Shown here piece after piece: positions 8,620 to 18,003 of a stretch of 64,000 nt of DNA. Source of the stretch: Flavonifractor sp. An92 (lineage in GTDB: Bacteria > Bacillota > Clostridia > Oscillospirales > Oscillospiraceae); assembly GCF_002159175.1 (NCBI RefSeq), contig NZ_NFGZ01000009.1, forward strand, positions 1-64,000, read 5' to 3'. A program made the position numbers and the translations under genes. Under the pieces are notes generated by a model. The model did not search any database. It had not been told where the DNA came from and worked only from the letters and a program-made list of their open reading frames with translations. How positions within the stretch are numbered: the first letter of the stretch is position 1; every line of letters begins with the position of its first letter.

Positions 8620-8844
8620 GTGGGAAAGCTGAGTGATGTTGCAGAACACCAAAAAGTTAAAATCACCTCTATTGATGGAGATACACGATTTTTAACTCGT
8701 ATCACCTCTATTGGTTTGACCGTCGGAGGCATTGTTCAGATGGTTAGTAATCAAAAAAAGCGGCCTTTGTTGGTTTATAGCAGAAATACTTTGATTGCTG
8801 TAAACCGCAAGGAAAGTGAAAAAATAGTTGTGGAGGTGATTTGA
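8620..8844 (+). CDS. feoA: FeoA-like ferrous iron transport protein
   Basis: 74 residues with the SH3-like FeoA fold: L-x-x-I-x-x-L-T-V-G-G-I-V-Q-M near residue 30 and a C-terminal strand before E-K-I-V-V-E-V-I. GTG start with AGGAAGAAGG upstream. The feoB remnant follows after 1 nt. Compared with the second feoA (47837) it is basic and AT-rich. Still open, but probably functionless without its FeoB. Confidence 0.75.
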   Translation: MGKLSDVAEHQKVKITSIDGDTRFLTRITSIGLTVGGIVQMVSNQKKRPLLVYSRNTLIAVNRKESEKIVVEVI

Positions 8845-8845
8845 A

Positions 8846-10825
8846 ATGTCCAAACAGACAACTATCGCGTTATTAAGCCAGCCTAACGCCGTTAAATCAA
8901 CATTGTTTAATGGCTTAACAGGCTCAAAACAACATGTTGGAAATTGGCCCGGAAAAACGGTTGAAAAAAAGGAAGGGCATTTTTCACATAATGGAACAAG
9001 CTATACGATTATCGACCTTCCTGGTACATATAGCCTTTCAGCAAACTCCAACGAGGAAATCGTGACCAGAGATTATATCGCGTCTGGAAATGCCGACCTT
9101 GTTTGTATTTTGGCCGATGCTTCACAATTAGAGCGGAGTTTATTTATGTTAGCGGATTTTGCTGGAATAACAACTCCCGTCATGGTTGTATTAAATATGA
9201 TGGATGTTGCCGCACAGCAAAAAAACAAATTGATTGTGATGCAATCGCACAGAAACTTAATGTTCCTGTAATCGGAATGTCGGCCGCTAATTTGAAAGAC
9301 TATGAAGCCTTTTATCAAGGGCTTGAAGCTGCATTAAAGTCTCCCAGAACATTAGACGTAAGTAACATTTTTTCCCTATATAGAACCCGGATCGGGGAGA
9401 ACTTTCAATCACTAATAGATTTGCTCCCCGATAATGGTATTGATGCCTATTCCAGAATGTGGCTTGCTGTCAAATTGATCGAAAATGATAGCGTAATAAA
9501 AGACAAGGTACCTGCTCTTGTATCGGAAAATGCTTGGGAAGATATAGATGCGTTGCTATCCGCTATCAATAAAGGAAACTTATTAACTGGAGATTGCAAA
9601 TTTCAATGGATCGATACTATTTTGGCTGGATCGGTTTCCGAGCCACAAACAGAAAAAGAAATACAAAGCAAATTTGATCGTCTTGCTACCAGCCGCCGCT
9701 GGGGGAAAGCCTTTAGCGATTGGAATTATTTTAGCGGGGCTTATTGCTTCACTGGTAATCGCGTTGCCCCTTATCAAAATAATGGATGTTGTAATGAGCG
9801 CAATACAGTCTGGGGTATCTTTTGGGCTGGCTTCAATAGGAGTGCCTGCTTTTATTGATGCACTTTTGTGCGATGCTATTCTTAGTGCCACTAAATTTGC
9901 TTTGCAAATGCTTTGTTTCGTTTTTGGTGTCAGCTTCGTCTTCGGATTTATTGAAGAAGTCGGATACATGGCTCGTATATCATATGTATTTGATGGAACA
10001 ATGTCAAAATTAGGATTGCAAGGAAAGGCCATTATGCCGTTCTTGGTGAGCTTGGGGTGTAATATTGGCGGCTCATCTGGCACAAGAGTATTAGACTCTT
10101 GGGGGCAAAGGGTAACGGCGATCGCTACATCATGGGTTGTACCTTGTTCTGCTACCTGGGGTGTTATCGGTCTAATGTGCGGGACTTTTTTTGGCGCAGG
10201 AGCAATTTTAGTCATTATTGCTCTATTTGCTGCGGCTCTCTTACACATTATGATTACTTCCAGAATATTCGGAAGAAAACTTTTACAAGAAAATGATCGG
10301 TGCGGTATGATTATGGAATTACCGCCCTACCATAAACCGAAGTGGAAAAATCTTTTCCGCTTCGTTGAGAAAAGATTAGGCGATGTATTTAAACGGGCTA
10401 TGAAGATTATTGTTCTTGTTGCCGTATTCTTCTGGTTGCTCTCCTATACACCAGACGGAAACATTGCTAACAGCTTTATTTATAAAATTGGTGTTGCTAT
10501 TGAGCCTATAACTCTTGGTGTATTAGCGGCGCTATTTGATCTCGGCTCGTCCGCCGGCAACTCTGGCGTTTGGGGCGCTATGTTTTCAAGCTGAGTTACA
10601 GATAGCGCCGCTTTGAGCGGCACACTTTTGACTATGGTGAGCAAGCCAGAAGCTCTTGCTTATATTTTTGCATTTTTCTTCAATGTGCCTTGTATTGCGG
10701 CTATGGGTAGCGCATTTCAGGAAATTCATTCTTGGAAGTGGACAATAAAGATTATCTTGTATTACATTTTTGTCACTTTGATTTTGTCCACTATCGCATA
10801 TCATATAGGATTGTTGATATTCTGA
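8846..10825 (+). pseudogene. feoB: Decayed feoB (two frameshifts and an internal stop)
   Basis: The parts encode a near-complete FeoB: N-terminal G domain, helical domain, and Gate domains (F-I-E-E-V-G-Y-M-A-R-I-S; S-L-G-C-N-I-G-G). The frame breaks at an A7 run (9219-9225) and at a G5 run (9701-9705); a TGA stops it at 10592-10594 in the same frame as the last 77 codons. The G1 motif reads S-Q-P-N-A-V-K-S-T instead of G-N-P-N-x-G-K-S/T, losing both key glycines. So even if the frameshifts were sequencing errors, GTP binding would be impaired. The intact feoB at 48166 probably carries the function. Confidence 0.85.
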
Positions 10826-10826
10826 A

Positions 10827-11066
10827 ATGTTGAATGAAATTATGGCGCTTATGCGCGCAGGGCACATGTGGAGCATTTCTGACATAGCCGAAAAGTTAAA
10901 CACATCAGAAAGCCGGGTAAGAGCCGCAATCGAGTTTTTAGAGCAAACGGGATATATTAAACAGACAAGCATGACGGGGTGTAGTGGACAGTGCAAAAAC
11001 TGTCATGGCTGTGATGGGCTGGACAATTTATCTCATCCATTATTTGTTTGGGAGATAAGAAAATAA
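10827..11066 (+). CDS. feoC: FeoC-like winged-helix protein with four Cys
   Basis: 79 residues: N-terminal winged helix (I-S-D-I-A-E-K-L-N-T-S-E-S-R-V-R-A-A-I) and a C-terminal Cys cluster C-x3-C-x2-C-x2-C, the arrangement thought to hold an Fe-S cluster in FeoC proteins. It follows the feoB remnant after 1 nt, completing a feoABC operon. Only feoB is visibly broken. Confidence 0.8.
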   Translation: MLNEIMALMRAGHMWSISDIAEKLNTSESRVRAAIEFLEQTGYIKQTSMTGCSGQCKNCHGCDGLDNLSHPLFVWEIRK

Positions 11067-11130
11067 ACATTAGCAAACAGAAAAACGGGCAAGGTAATCT
11101 TCCTGTCCATTCAAACTTTTAATTTCAATA

Positions 11131-11200
11131 GGCGTTCAAATTATTCTGCCCTATCAGGGAAAGAAAAACGCTGATACGGCAGGTAATTTGAGCGCCTTTT
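11131..11200 (+). terminator. Terminator of the feoABC1 operon
   Basis: Long imperfect inverted repeat (GGCGTTCAAATTATTCTGCC against 11178-11196) followed by a T-run. Confidence 0.7.
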
Positions 11201-11327
11201 TTATTTTTCTGCAGCGGTTTTGAAATGAAAAAAGTCAGCCCCTCAACCCGTCCAACTTTAAAATTTTTTCCCCTTCCTTTTTCAAGATATATGATCAGCA
11301 GCACTCCTTTTTTAGTCCCGGCCATAA

Positions 11328-11363
11328 AAAACGTCGCTTTTCACGAAGAAATAGCGACGTTTT
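11328..11363 (-). terminator. Terminator of the small membrane protein gene
   Basis: AAAACGTCGCT / AGCGACGTTTT, 14-nt loop, T-run on the minus strand. Confidence 0.7.
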
Positions 11364-11440
11364 AATGTTGACTAGCTCTGTTTTATTATATTCTATGAAT
11401 ATACCCTTGTATAAAACCCTCTTCAAGTATCCTCCGGCAC

Positions 11441-11662
11441 TTACTTTTTTGAGAAAAAGGCAAGGTAGCAGGAGTAAATAATGACACCGATAGTAATGAG
11501 AATAGCAATCAGACACTGTGGTTCTTTCATGTACTCCCAAGCATTGAGGAGCCATGTGCCGTGAAGCATCTCCAAGGATTGTATTACTTTAAGACAGTAC
11601 AATTCGGCTGAAAGAAACAATAAACCTAAAATTATACCGCCAATGCCCCAATGTTTTTTCAT
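11441..11662 (-). CDS. Small two-helix membrane protein
   Basis: 73 residues, start at 11662 chosen for the GAGGAG upstream. Two hydrophobic segments (about residues 7-24 and 47-68) with a short polar link, ending in F-F-S-K-K. It stands alone between terminators. I recognise no family. Confidence 0.55.
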   Translation of the reverse strand: MKKHWGIGGIILGLLFLSAELYCLKVIQSLEMLHGTWLLNAWEYMKEPQCLIAILITIGVIIYSCYLAFFSKK

Positions 11663-11737
11663 AAAGACAACTCCTCTCAAATCTATACCACCGTATTACT
11701 AAAGCCTGCCGCACGGTTTGTGCGGCACGCCTAGTAC

Positions 11738-13360
11738 CTATGGCATCAGCAACTCCAGCAGCTGCCGGATATTCTTTTTTCCGAAGGAGATCTGCTCCCC
11801 GCCGTTGACCACCAGGCAGGGCACGCTCATCACCTGATATTGTTCCCGCAAATCAGGGAAATGGTTCAGATCATACACCTGAGCGGAAATATCAGGATGG
11901 GCCGCCGCCAGACGCTGCGCCGCCGTTACCAGTTCCGGGCACATGGTACAGGAGAGGGACACCAGTACCTGAAGTTCCACCGGTTTCCGGATGGCCCGGA
12001 TAGCCGCCTCAGTCTCCTCATCCAGAGCCTGGCCCGGCCCGGCCGCATTGTAGAGCCCCAGGACAAAGGAGGTAAACTCATGGCCGCCGGGCACGCCGTG
12101 AAAGGCCAGGCCTGTCCAGCTACCGTCGGAGCGGCAGATCTGGACACAGGGAAGATGCTCGACCTTGGACGGATCGCCCTGCTCCACCGACAGCTTGTCG
12201 CTCTGGGCAGCCAACTCCTGCATATAGTGCTCCAGCTCGGCGGAGACAGGTGTTTCGTCCAGGCAGAGCTGCAGAATCAGGGAGGAAGCCATCCGATCGA
12301 ATACCGTGTGGAGCTGGGAGAGCATCTCCCCAGTAAACAGACCGCTTTTCGCCTGTACCTGGACCTCCGGTTCCGGCGCCCGGCTCTTGGGAGCCTGGGG
12401 CCGCAGACCGGTTTTCTGCTGCATGGCAGCGCACAGCCGCTCCAGCTCGGTGGCGGCCAGAGCACCGTCGCCCACAGCGGTGACCACCTGGCGCAGAGGC
12501 TTGACACACACATCGCCGGCGGCATACAGACCATCCGCCGTGGTTTTCTGGCTGCGGTCCGTAAGGATATAGCCCTGTCCGTCCAGCTCAGCCAGACCCT
12601 TGACAAGCTCGGTAGCCGGCTCATAGCCGGCGAACACAAACACGCCGAAGGTTTCCCCGTCCGCTGCTTGATGCTCCGTCTCCTGTCCGGTTTTGGCATT
12701 ACGCATCCGGATGCTGCGCAGCGCAGTATCTCCTGAAACCTCCTCCACCACCGTATTGGTGAGAATGGTGATCTTCTCATGGTTCCGGGCAGCGTCCGCC
12801 GTGGCCTGGGCACAGGTAAAATCATCTCCCCGGATAAGGATGGTCACATGCCGGGCGTACTTGGTGAGAAACACGCTCTCCTCCGCTGCGGCAAAGCCGC
12901 CGCCCACCACAAAGACATCCTTTCCGGTGAAAAACTCTCCGTCGCAGGTGGCGCAGTAGGCCACACCCCGGCCCCGGAACTGCTCCTCACCCCTGAATCC
13001 CACCATGCGGGGGTGAGCGCCGGTGGCCAGCAGCACACCGAAGCAACTCAACGCCCCACGGCTGGTGCGGACGGTTTTCACATCGCCCTCCAGCTCCAGG
13101 CCGGTGACCTCTGCCAGCAGGAATTCCGCGCCGAAGCGTTCCGCCTGTCTGCGCATGGTCTCGGTCAGTTCAGCGCCGCTGGTGCGCTCCACGCCGGGGT
13201 AGTTGACCACCTCCGAGGTAATGGTGATCTGTCCGCCGAAGCGTTCCTGTTCCACCACCACCACACGATAACGGGCACGAGCCAGGTAGAGGGCGGCAGT
13301 CAGTCCCGCCGGGCCTCCGCCGATGACCACCACGTCATAGAGATGTTCCATCTGTTCCAT
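11738..13360 (-). CDS. AhpF-type peroxiredoxin reductase with permuted domain order
   Basis: 540 residues. Residues 1-310 are a thioredoxin-reductase-like flavoprotein: FAD motif G-G-G-P-A-G-L, redox pair C136-A-T-C139, NADPH motif G-G-G-F-A-A-A-E-E. Residues about 345-540 are a tandem thioredoxin-fold unit with one active pair, S-C471-T-M-C474, and a cis-Pro loop (S-V-P-C). In classic AhpF this tandem unit is N-terminal; here it is C-terminal. The gene follows ahpC by 3 nt, so it should pass electrons from NAD(P)H through FAD and both Cys pairs to AhpC. The operon is under a metal operator (13957). Confidence 0.85.
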   Translation of the reverse strand: MEQMEHLYDVVVIGGGPAGLTAALYLARARYRVVVVEQERFGGQITITSEVVNYPGVERTSGAELTETMRRQAERFGAEFLLAEVTGLELEGDVKTVRTSRGALSCFGVLLATGAHPRMVGFRGEEQFRGRGVAYCATCDGEFFTGKDVFVVGGGFAAAEESVFLTKYARHVTILIRGDDFTCAQATADAARNHEKITILTNTVVEEVSGDTALRSIRMRNAKTGQETEHQAADGETFGVFVFAGYEPATELVKGLAELDGQGYILTDRSQKTTADGLYAAGDVCVKPLRQVVTAVGDGALAATELERLCAAMQQKTGLRPQAPKSRAPEPEVQVQAKSGLFTGEMLSQLHTVFDRMASSLILQLCLDETPVSAELEHYMQELAAQSDKLSVEQGDPSKVEHLPCVQICRSDGSWTGLAFHGVPGGHEFTSFVLGLYNAAGPGQALDEETEAAIRAIRKPVELQVLVSLSCTMCPELVTAAQRLAAAHPDISAQVYDLNHFPDLREQYQVMSVPCLVVNGGEQISFGKKNIRQLLELLMP

Positions 13361-13363
13361 GGC

Positions 13364-13927
13364 TTACAGCTGGCCCACCAGATCCAGGCTGGGCTTCAGG
13401 GTCTCAGCACCGGGCTGCCACTTGGCGGGGCAAACCTCGTCCCCATGCTCCGCCACAAACTGGCAGGCCTGGACCTTCCGCAGCAGCTCGTCGGCATTGC
13501 GGCCCACGTTGCCAGCGTTGACCTCATAGGCCACGATCTTCCCCTCCGGGTTCACGATGAAGCTGCCCCGCTCTGCCAGGCCGTCGGCTTCAATGTAGAC
13601 CTCAAAATCCTTGGACAGGCAATGGGTGGGATCGGCCAGCATGGGATACTGGATCTTCTGAATGCGCTCCGAGGCGTCGTGCCAGGCCTTGTGGACGAAA
13701 TGAGTGTCGCAGGAGACGGCGTAGATCTCGCAGTCCACCGCCTGGAACTTCTCGTAGAGGTTGGCCAGATCCTCCAGCTCCGTGGGACAGACGAAGGTGA
13801 AGTCAGCGGGATAGAAGAAAAACACGCTCCACTTACCCCGCACATCCGCCTTGCTGACAGCGCGGAAGGCGTTGTTCTGGTAGCACTGAACGGTAAAATC
13901 GGCAATTTCTTTCTGAATCAGGGACAT
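13364..13927 (-). CDS. ahpC: Alkyl hydroperoxide reductase AhpC (2-Cys peroxiredoxin)
   Basis: 187 residues, the usual length. Peroxidatic Cys in D-F-T-F-V-C-P-T-E and resolving Cys in E-V-C-P-A-K-W near the C-terminus. Start at 13927 chosen because GGAGG lies upstream; the longer frame to 14023 runs through the operator. First gene of the ahpC-ahpF operon. The GGTTAG-N6-CTAACC site 30 bp upstream suggests induction when iron is low, or relief by oxidised metal. Confidence 0.92.
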   Translation of the reverse strand: MSLIQKEIADFTVQCYQNNAFRAVSKADVRGKWSVFFFYPADFTFVCPTELEDLANLYEKFQAVDCEIYAVSCDTHFVHKAWHDASERIQKIQYPMLADPTHCLSKDFEVYIEADGLAERGSFIVNPEGKIVAYEVNAGNVGRNADELLRKVQACQFVAEHGDEVCPAKWQPGAETLKPSLDLVGQL

Positions 13928-13956
13928 AGGATAGTACCTCCATTCAATATTTTGGT

Positions 13957-13974
13957 GGTTAGCCATCGCTAACC
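13957..13974. promoter_or_regulatory. DtxR-type operator before ahpC
   Basis: GGTTAG CCATCG CTAACC, perfect half-sites, 30 bp upstream of the ahpC start. Confidence 0.8.
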
Positions 13975-14078
13975 ACAGGACAATTATACATTCCACCGGG
14001 TTATCCGTCAAGAAGAACCTCAAGGAAGCCGTTCCTCTCTGCCTCTCTATTTACATCCAAGAAGCATTGACCGGACGA

Positions 14079-14456
14079 TCAAAAGTCTTCTCCATCCCGA
14101 AAAAGACAGTTTATACAGTGGGAGCGATATTCCTGGTGTCGGCTAATGTATTGGTTTCCCCACTCGCTGAACTGCTCTAGTAAATCAAGAAGGGTTTTGC
14201 CATTGTTCGTCAGCTGATACTCCACGCGCACCGGAACTTCGCTGTACTGCCGTCGACTAACAATTCCGTATTCCTCAAGATGCTTGAGGGATTGGGACAG
14301 CATCACATTGGTGATACCCGGAACACCCCTCTTAATCTGATTATAGCGTAGCGGCTTTCCATCTTTTAATAGGCAAATAATACTCAAACGCCATTTTCCA
14401 CCCACCACATCCATGGCCAGGCGCAATGGACAAATCTCAGACTGCTCTGTGTTCAT
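14079..14456 (-). CDS. HxlR-family redox/stress regulator
   Basis: 125 residues from the ATG at 14456 (GAGGAGG upstream). Winged helix of the HxlR/YodB type: C-P-L-R-L-A-M-D-V-V-G-G-K-W-R-L-S-I-I near residue 10 and F-x-x-Y-G-I-V-S-R. Cysteines at position 9 and in the tail (H-C-I-N-C) could sense redox state. It is divergent from a flavodoxin-like protein (14594), its likely target. Confidence 0.85.
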   Translation of the reverse strand: MNTEQSEICPLRLAMDVVGGKWRLSIICLLKDGKPLRYNQIKRGVPGITNVMLSQSLKHLEEYGIVSRRQYSEVPVRVEYQLTNNGKTLLDLLEQFSEWGNQYISRHQEYRSHCINCLFRDGEDF

Positions 14457-14593
14457 GTGCTGGACCTCCTCAGGTAAGAAAAAGTATACCATGTACAAAA
14501 AAACTGCGTTATTGATAAAGTGCTTGAGAGCTGTATAATAAAAAAGGTACATAAATTATACCAGATATTTAGAACTTATCAAGGATGTTTCTC

Positions 14594-15079
14594 ATGCGAC
14601 TGGCTATTGTATACGATACTAAGACCGGAAACACCGCCAAGATGGCAGAATATCTCATCGAAGGCTTTACTGCTGTGGACGGCGCGGAAGCAAAGGCCTT
14701 CCCCATTACCGCAGTGGATGAGGAGTATGTGAAAGCAAGCGATGCCCTCATCGTCGGCACACCGACCTATAACGGCTACCTGACCGCTCGGATGAAGGCC
14801 TGGCTGGAGAGCACGCCTGCCAAGTTGAATGTTGCGGGCAAGCTGGGCGGTGCCTACGCTACCGCCGCCTTTATTCATGGCGGTGGAGATCTGGCTATTC
14901 AGTGCATCCTCACGCATCTTCTGGTGGACGGCATGATGGTGTACTCCAGCGGACAGGCTAAGGGAATGCCCGTCATCCATCTGGGGCCGGTGGCTATCGC
15001 TCCGGATCTAGATGCTTTTGCAGACCTGTTCCGCATCTATGGCAAGCGTATGGCCGAGCAGGTTGCGTGCATCGTCTAA
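14594..15079 (+). CDS. Flavodoxin-fold NAD(P)H oxidoreductase
   Basis: 161 residues. FMN phosphate loop T-K-T-G-N-T-A at the N-terminus, flavin loops around T-P-T-Y-N-G-Y and A-A-F-I-H-G-G-G-D; WrbA/NQO-like. The ATG at 14594 has AAGGA 8 nt upstream; an ATG at 14585 in the same frame overlaps that site. Divergent from the HxlR regulator. Confidence 0.8.
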   Translation: MRLAIVYDTKTGNTAKMAEYLIEGFTAVDGAEAKAFPITAVDEEYVKASDALIVGTPTYNGYLTARMKAWLESTPAKLNVAGKLGGAYATAAFIHGGGDLAIQCILTHLLVDGMMVYSSGQAKGMPVIHLGPVAIAPDLDAFADLFRIYGKRMAEQVACIV

Positions 15080-15230
15080 AGCGCCAGTTATAGGGAAAGG
15101 CATTTCTTTGCAGGAGGAGCCATTTGTGATCTCCGGATTCTTTCATGACCAAAGATACTGAATACTATAAAATTTCCCTAGTAGACGGATGGGGCGTTTA
15201 AGCACTTTTTGCTCGATTAAAAGCGAAATC

Positions 15231-15274
15231 AGGAGCGTCATCGTTGGATCAAAATATCCGACGATGACGCTCCT
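15231..15274. terminator. Long hairpin, putative terminator
   Basis: 19-bp arms (AGGAGCGTCATCGTTGGAT, one G-T pair) with a 6-nt loop. Similar to the hairpin at 22989. The surrounding gap (15080-15412) shows no convincing gene, only short frames. Confidence 0.5.
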
Positions 15275-15349
15275 ATTGTCAGTCTGAGGAATTAAATTGT
15301 CCCATAAGCCATTTATTTTCGTATCACAAGGATATCTTGGGTTCCGGAA

Positions 15350-15372
15350 GAGAGCTGCTCGGTGCAGCTCTC
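15350..15372 (+). terminator. Hairpin with plus-strand T-run
   Basis: GAGAGCTGC / GCAGCTCTC, 5-nt loop, followed by AGTTTTG on the plus strand. Confidence 0.5.
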
Positions 15373-15412
15373 AGTTTTGTTGAATTCTGCCGCCCATTTA
15401 TAATCTTCTTCC

Positions 15413-16276
15413 CTATGTGCGCTCAGAAATATATTCGGTGATGCATCTTATATGTTCCTCCAATCGAAACAGCAGGGCAAGGTGTCCTCCGGTCAGATTG
15501 GTAACGACAGTGGGGTTTGGCATCACCGCAATCAGGGCGTCCTTGCAGTCCTGTGTGAATGTGGTATCGTCTTCGGACAACATCAGTAAAACCCTGTTGT
15601 CCCATGGGACGAAGGTCTCATTCGTCATTCCCAAATGGTTTTGTGCGTCGATCAGCAGGTCTATCATGTGGCGTTCATATTCTTTTGTCAGAAGTTCCAT
15701 CATGATATCGCATAATTCTTCCATAACTGCTTTTTCCGTCGGGGTCAATTCACCTTTTTTATGATCCATAACGACCCGTTTGATGGATTGTTTGACCGTG
15801 GAAAGGGGCAGGATTGAGAGCAGTTTTTTGAATTTCTCCTGGCTTTTGATCATGTTCATCAGATGGGCATGGGCAGAAGGACTCATGTCTTGGGAAAGAG
15901 AACAGGTGTTGGAAAGAACCAGACCTGCCACTACCTCCGGATGACGGGCAGCAATAATCTGCGCCACAACGCCTCCAAGAGATTGTCCCACAAGCCAGAC
16001 TTTCTCTCCGAGGTGATGCAGAAGTTCAGCCACTGCCTGCGCAAGAGCCTTGTTGTCAGCAAAGCAGATGGGATAGTCGAAGGTAAGGACAGAAAACTCC
16101 TTGGCCAGGCGATCAAAATGAAAATAAAACAGATCGGACAAACCCAGTCCTCCTGTCAGCAAAGCAATGGTCACCTTTGCCTGTGGGTTCTTGTAGTAGC
16201 GGTAGGGAAAGGATTTTCCGCTGGGCAACAACAGTGTGTCTGTCGGGTATATTTGGCGAAATTCCGCTATATTCAT
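15413..16276 (-). CDS. Alpha/beta hydrolase
   Basis: 287 residues. Nucleophile elbow G-Q-S-L-G-G at about residue 97, an acid in M-L-S-E-D-D-T, and the catalytic His in G-G-H-L-A near the C-terminus. The ATG at 16276 is preferred over a GTG at 16291 for GGGGGA spacing. Last gene of the minus-strand operon that starts at 19011; an 18-nt gap separates it from the methyltransferase. Substrate unknown. Confidence 0.8.
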   Translation of the reverse strand: MNIAEFRQIYPTDTLLLPSGKSFPYRYYKNPQAKVTIALLTGGLGLSDLFYFHFDRLAKEFSVLTFDYPICFADNKALAQAVAELLHHLGEKVWLVGQSLGGVVAQIIAARHPEVVAGLVLSNTCSLSQDMSPSAHAHLMNMIKSQEKFKKLLSILPLSTVKQSIKRVVMDHKKGELTPTEKAVMEELCDIMMELLTKEYERHMIDLLIDAQNHLGMTNETFVPWDNRVLLMLSEDDTTFTQDCKDALIAVMPNPTVVTNLTGGHLALLFRLEEHIRCITEYISERT

Positions 16277-16294
16277 GGTTGATTCCCCCACTTT

Positions 16295-17101
16295 TTACAA
16301 TTTGAGCTGTATCATCTTCACCATACACCAACGATCCGAAACCGCCATGCTGACCTTTGTGAAAAATTGCAGACCGTCTTTGCGGATATGGCAATAGTAC
16401 GGTTCCTGGACAAGAACTTCGGCCCCACCGCCGATTTTCCCGGCCAGTTCCGCCGCTAAATCCACATAGAAAAACATCCGGGCATCGGCGTGACCTACCT
16501 GCTTCATGTACCTCTTCCGCATCATGGACATACCACTTTTGCTCACAGCATCAAAGACAAGTTGGATCTTTCCGAATTGCTGCAGCATTTGGAACAGCCC
16601 CACAATCTTAGACTCCTCAAAATAGTGGAACAGCCCGCCAGCAGTAACCAGGATAGGAGCATCCGGCACATCGGCGCGGATCCGCCTGATCCAGTCCTCG
16701 GAAAAGGCATCCCCAGCAAGGTAGGTTTCCCGCTCCGGCTCCGGCAGCAGCTCCCTCCGGTATTCCACCACACGGGGCAGATCCACGGCGTACCAGCGAG
16801 TGTGACCGTTGTCGCAGCGATAATAAGTCGTTTCCAAACCGCATCCAAGCTGGACAATGATACCATCCGGCCTGCGCTCCAGAAATGCCCGGATGAACCG
16901 GTCCATATTGGCCGAGCGAACAGCGGAGGCCAGCAGGGTATACTGACTCTGGTCATTCGACTTCAGCAGATCGGACGGCAGATTCTCCTTCAGCTCCAGC
17001 GCCTTTTGATCGTATAAGATCCGCTGGCAATGCTCGCTGGCATAGATTCTGCCCAGCATGGGGACGAACAGTGTGTCTTCCACGACGCCTAACTTAGACA
17101 T
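16295..17101 (-). CDS. Class I SAM methyltransferase, leucine carboxyl methyltransferase-like
   Basis: 268 residues from an ATG with AGGAGG 9 nt upstream. SAM site I-V-Q-L-G-C-G-L-E-T-T-Y-Y, then W-Y-A-V-D-L-P motif, then L-V-T-A-G-G-L-F-H-Y-F, typical of the LCM (PPM1-like) small-molecule O-methyltransferase family common in Clostridia. The frame stays open for 61 more codons upstream (to 17284), with Met-rich but protein-like sequence; a longer product cannot be excluded. Same operon as the hydrolase and the ATC-hydrolase-like gene. Confidence 0.75.
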   Translation of the reverse strand: MSKLGVVEDTLFVPMLGRIYASEHCQRILYDQKALELKENLPSDLLKSNDQSQYTLLASAVRSANMDRFIRAFLERRPDGIIVQLGCGLETTYYRCDNGHTRWYAVDLPRVVEYRRELLPEPERETYLAGDAFSEDWIRRIRADVPDAPILVTAGGLFHYFEESKIVGLFQMLQQFGKIQLVFDAVSKSGMSMMRKRYMKQVGHADARMFFYVDLAAELAGKIGGGAEVLVQEPYYCHIRKDGLQFFTKVSMAVSDRWCMVKMIQLKL

Positions 17102-17315
17102 AACAACATCCCTCCTGTTTTCCAGCATCATCATTACCGCCCGGGTGTGGAAGCCAAAGGCTTCTTCCAGAGTATCCATGAGTCGGACATCCTGATAGCC
17201 CATGTCCCGCAGCTTTTGGGCAAGGGCATCCCCATCATCTTGACTACCAGTCTGACGACTTGAAAACAAATACTTATGCGGCACATCTTCTTTTCTTACA
17301 GTTCACCAAAACAGT

Positions 17316-17831
17316 TCACCAAAACATATCGATGAGCAGCCCCAGCCCTGCTTGGGCCGCCGCCATGATAGGACACATTAAAAACGGCCACTGGAGCAGG
17401 TGCTCCGGCAGAGCGTAGTCTTTCATCCATGCTTTGAACACATAACCGGGGTGTCCCTCCGTTCCAGGGATGATAAACCGGCTTTTCGCCTTCCTCTGAA
17501 TCAGCCAGAAATCCAGAAAAAACAGGTCACAGAAATCGACCATCATCCACTGGATGTAGGCCGTCAGAACCAGAACCCAGAATCCGGTTGTCCCGCCATC
17601 CAAAGCGCTGATCGCACCATAAAGAAGGAGGGGCAGTAGCTCTCCAAAGCAGATCCAAAGCCAGTAAAAGCGGTTTTCTGCCCTGGTGGGCGGCTCTTTC
17701 GCCGCCTTGATGATGGCGGGTGGATAGCAGGGGAACATCAGCCTGGGGCGATACAGCGCCACCAGCCCGGCGAACAGGTTAAAGTAGGCCGCCATAGCGA
17801 GCCCGTCTAAAAAAGTGCGCGTCCAGTTCAT
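17316..17831 (-). CDS. Multi-pass membrane protein of unknown function
   Basis: 171 residues with about four hydrophobic helices (residues 8-28, 57-76, 80-100, 146-168) and a conserved-looking loop Y-R-P-R-L-M-F-P. The ATG at 17831 follows GGGGG. Middle gene of the iron-box operon. No family recognised. Confidence 0.6.
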   Translation of the reverse strand: MNWTRTFLDGLAMAAYFNLFAGLVALYRPRLMFPCYPPAIIKAAKEPPTRAENRFYWLWICFGELLPLLLYGAISALDGGTTGFWVLVLTAYIQWMMVDFCDLFFLDFWLIQRKAKSRFIIPGTEGHPGYVFKAWMKDYALPEHLLQWPFLMCPIMAAAQAGLGLLIDMFW

Positions 17832-18003
17832 ATACATCCCCCATTACTATCATTTGCTCGCATTCCACGCGGGAAAACTCAGCTAGGTATCGAGATGCAC
17901 GGCAGCTCTGGAACCATAACCCTCACCAGGAGAACCGTCAGGGTCATGCCGATCGGCTCTGCTTTTTTAACATATAGCTCAATTTTTGATATGTAGAAAT
18001 CTG

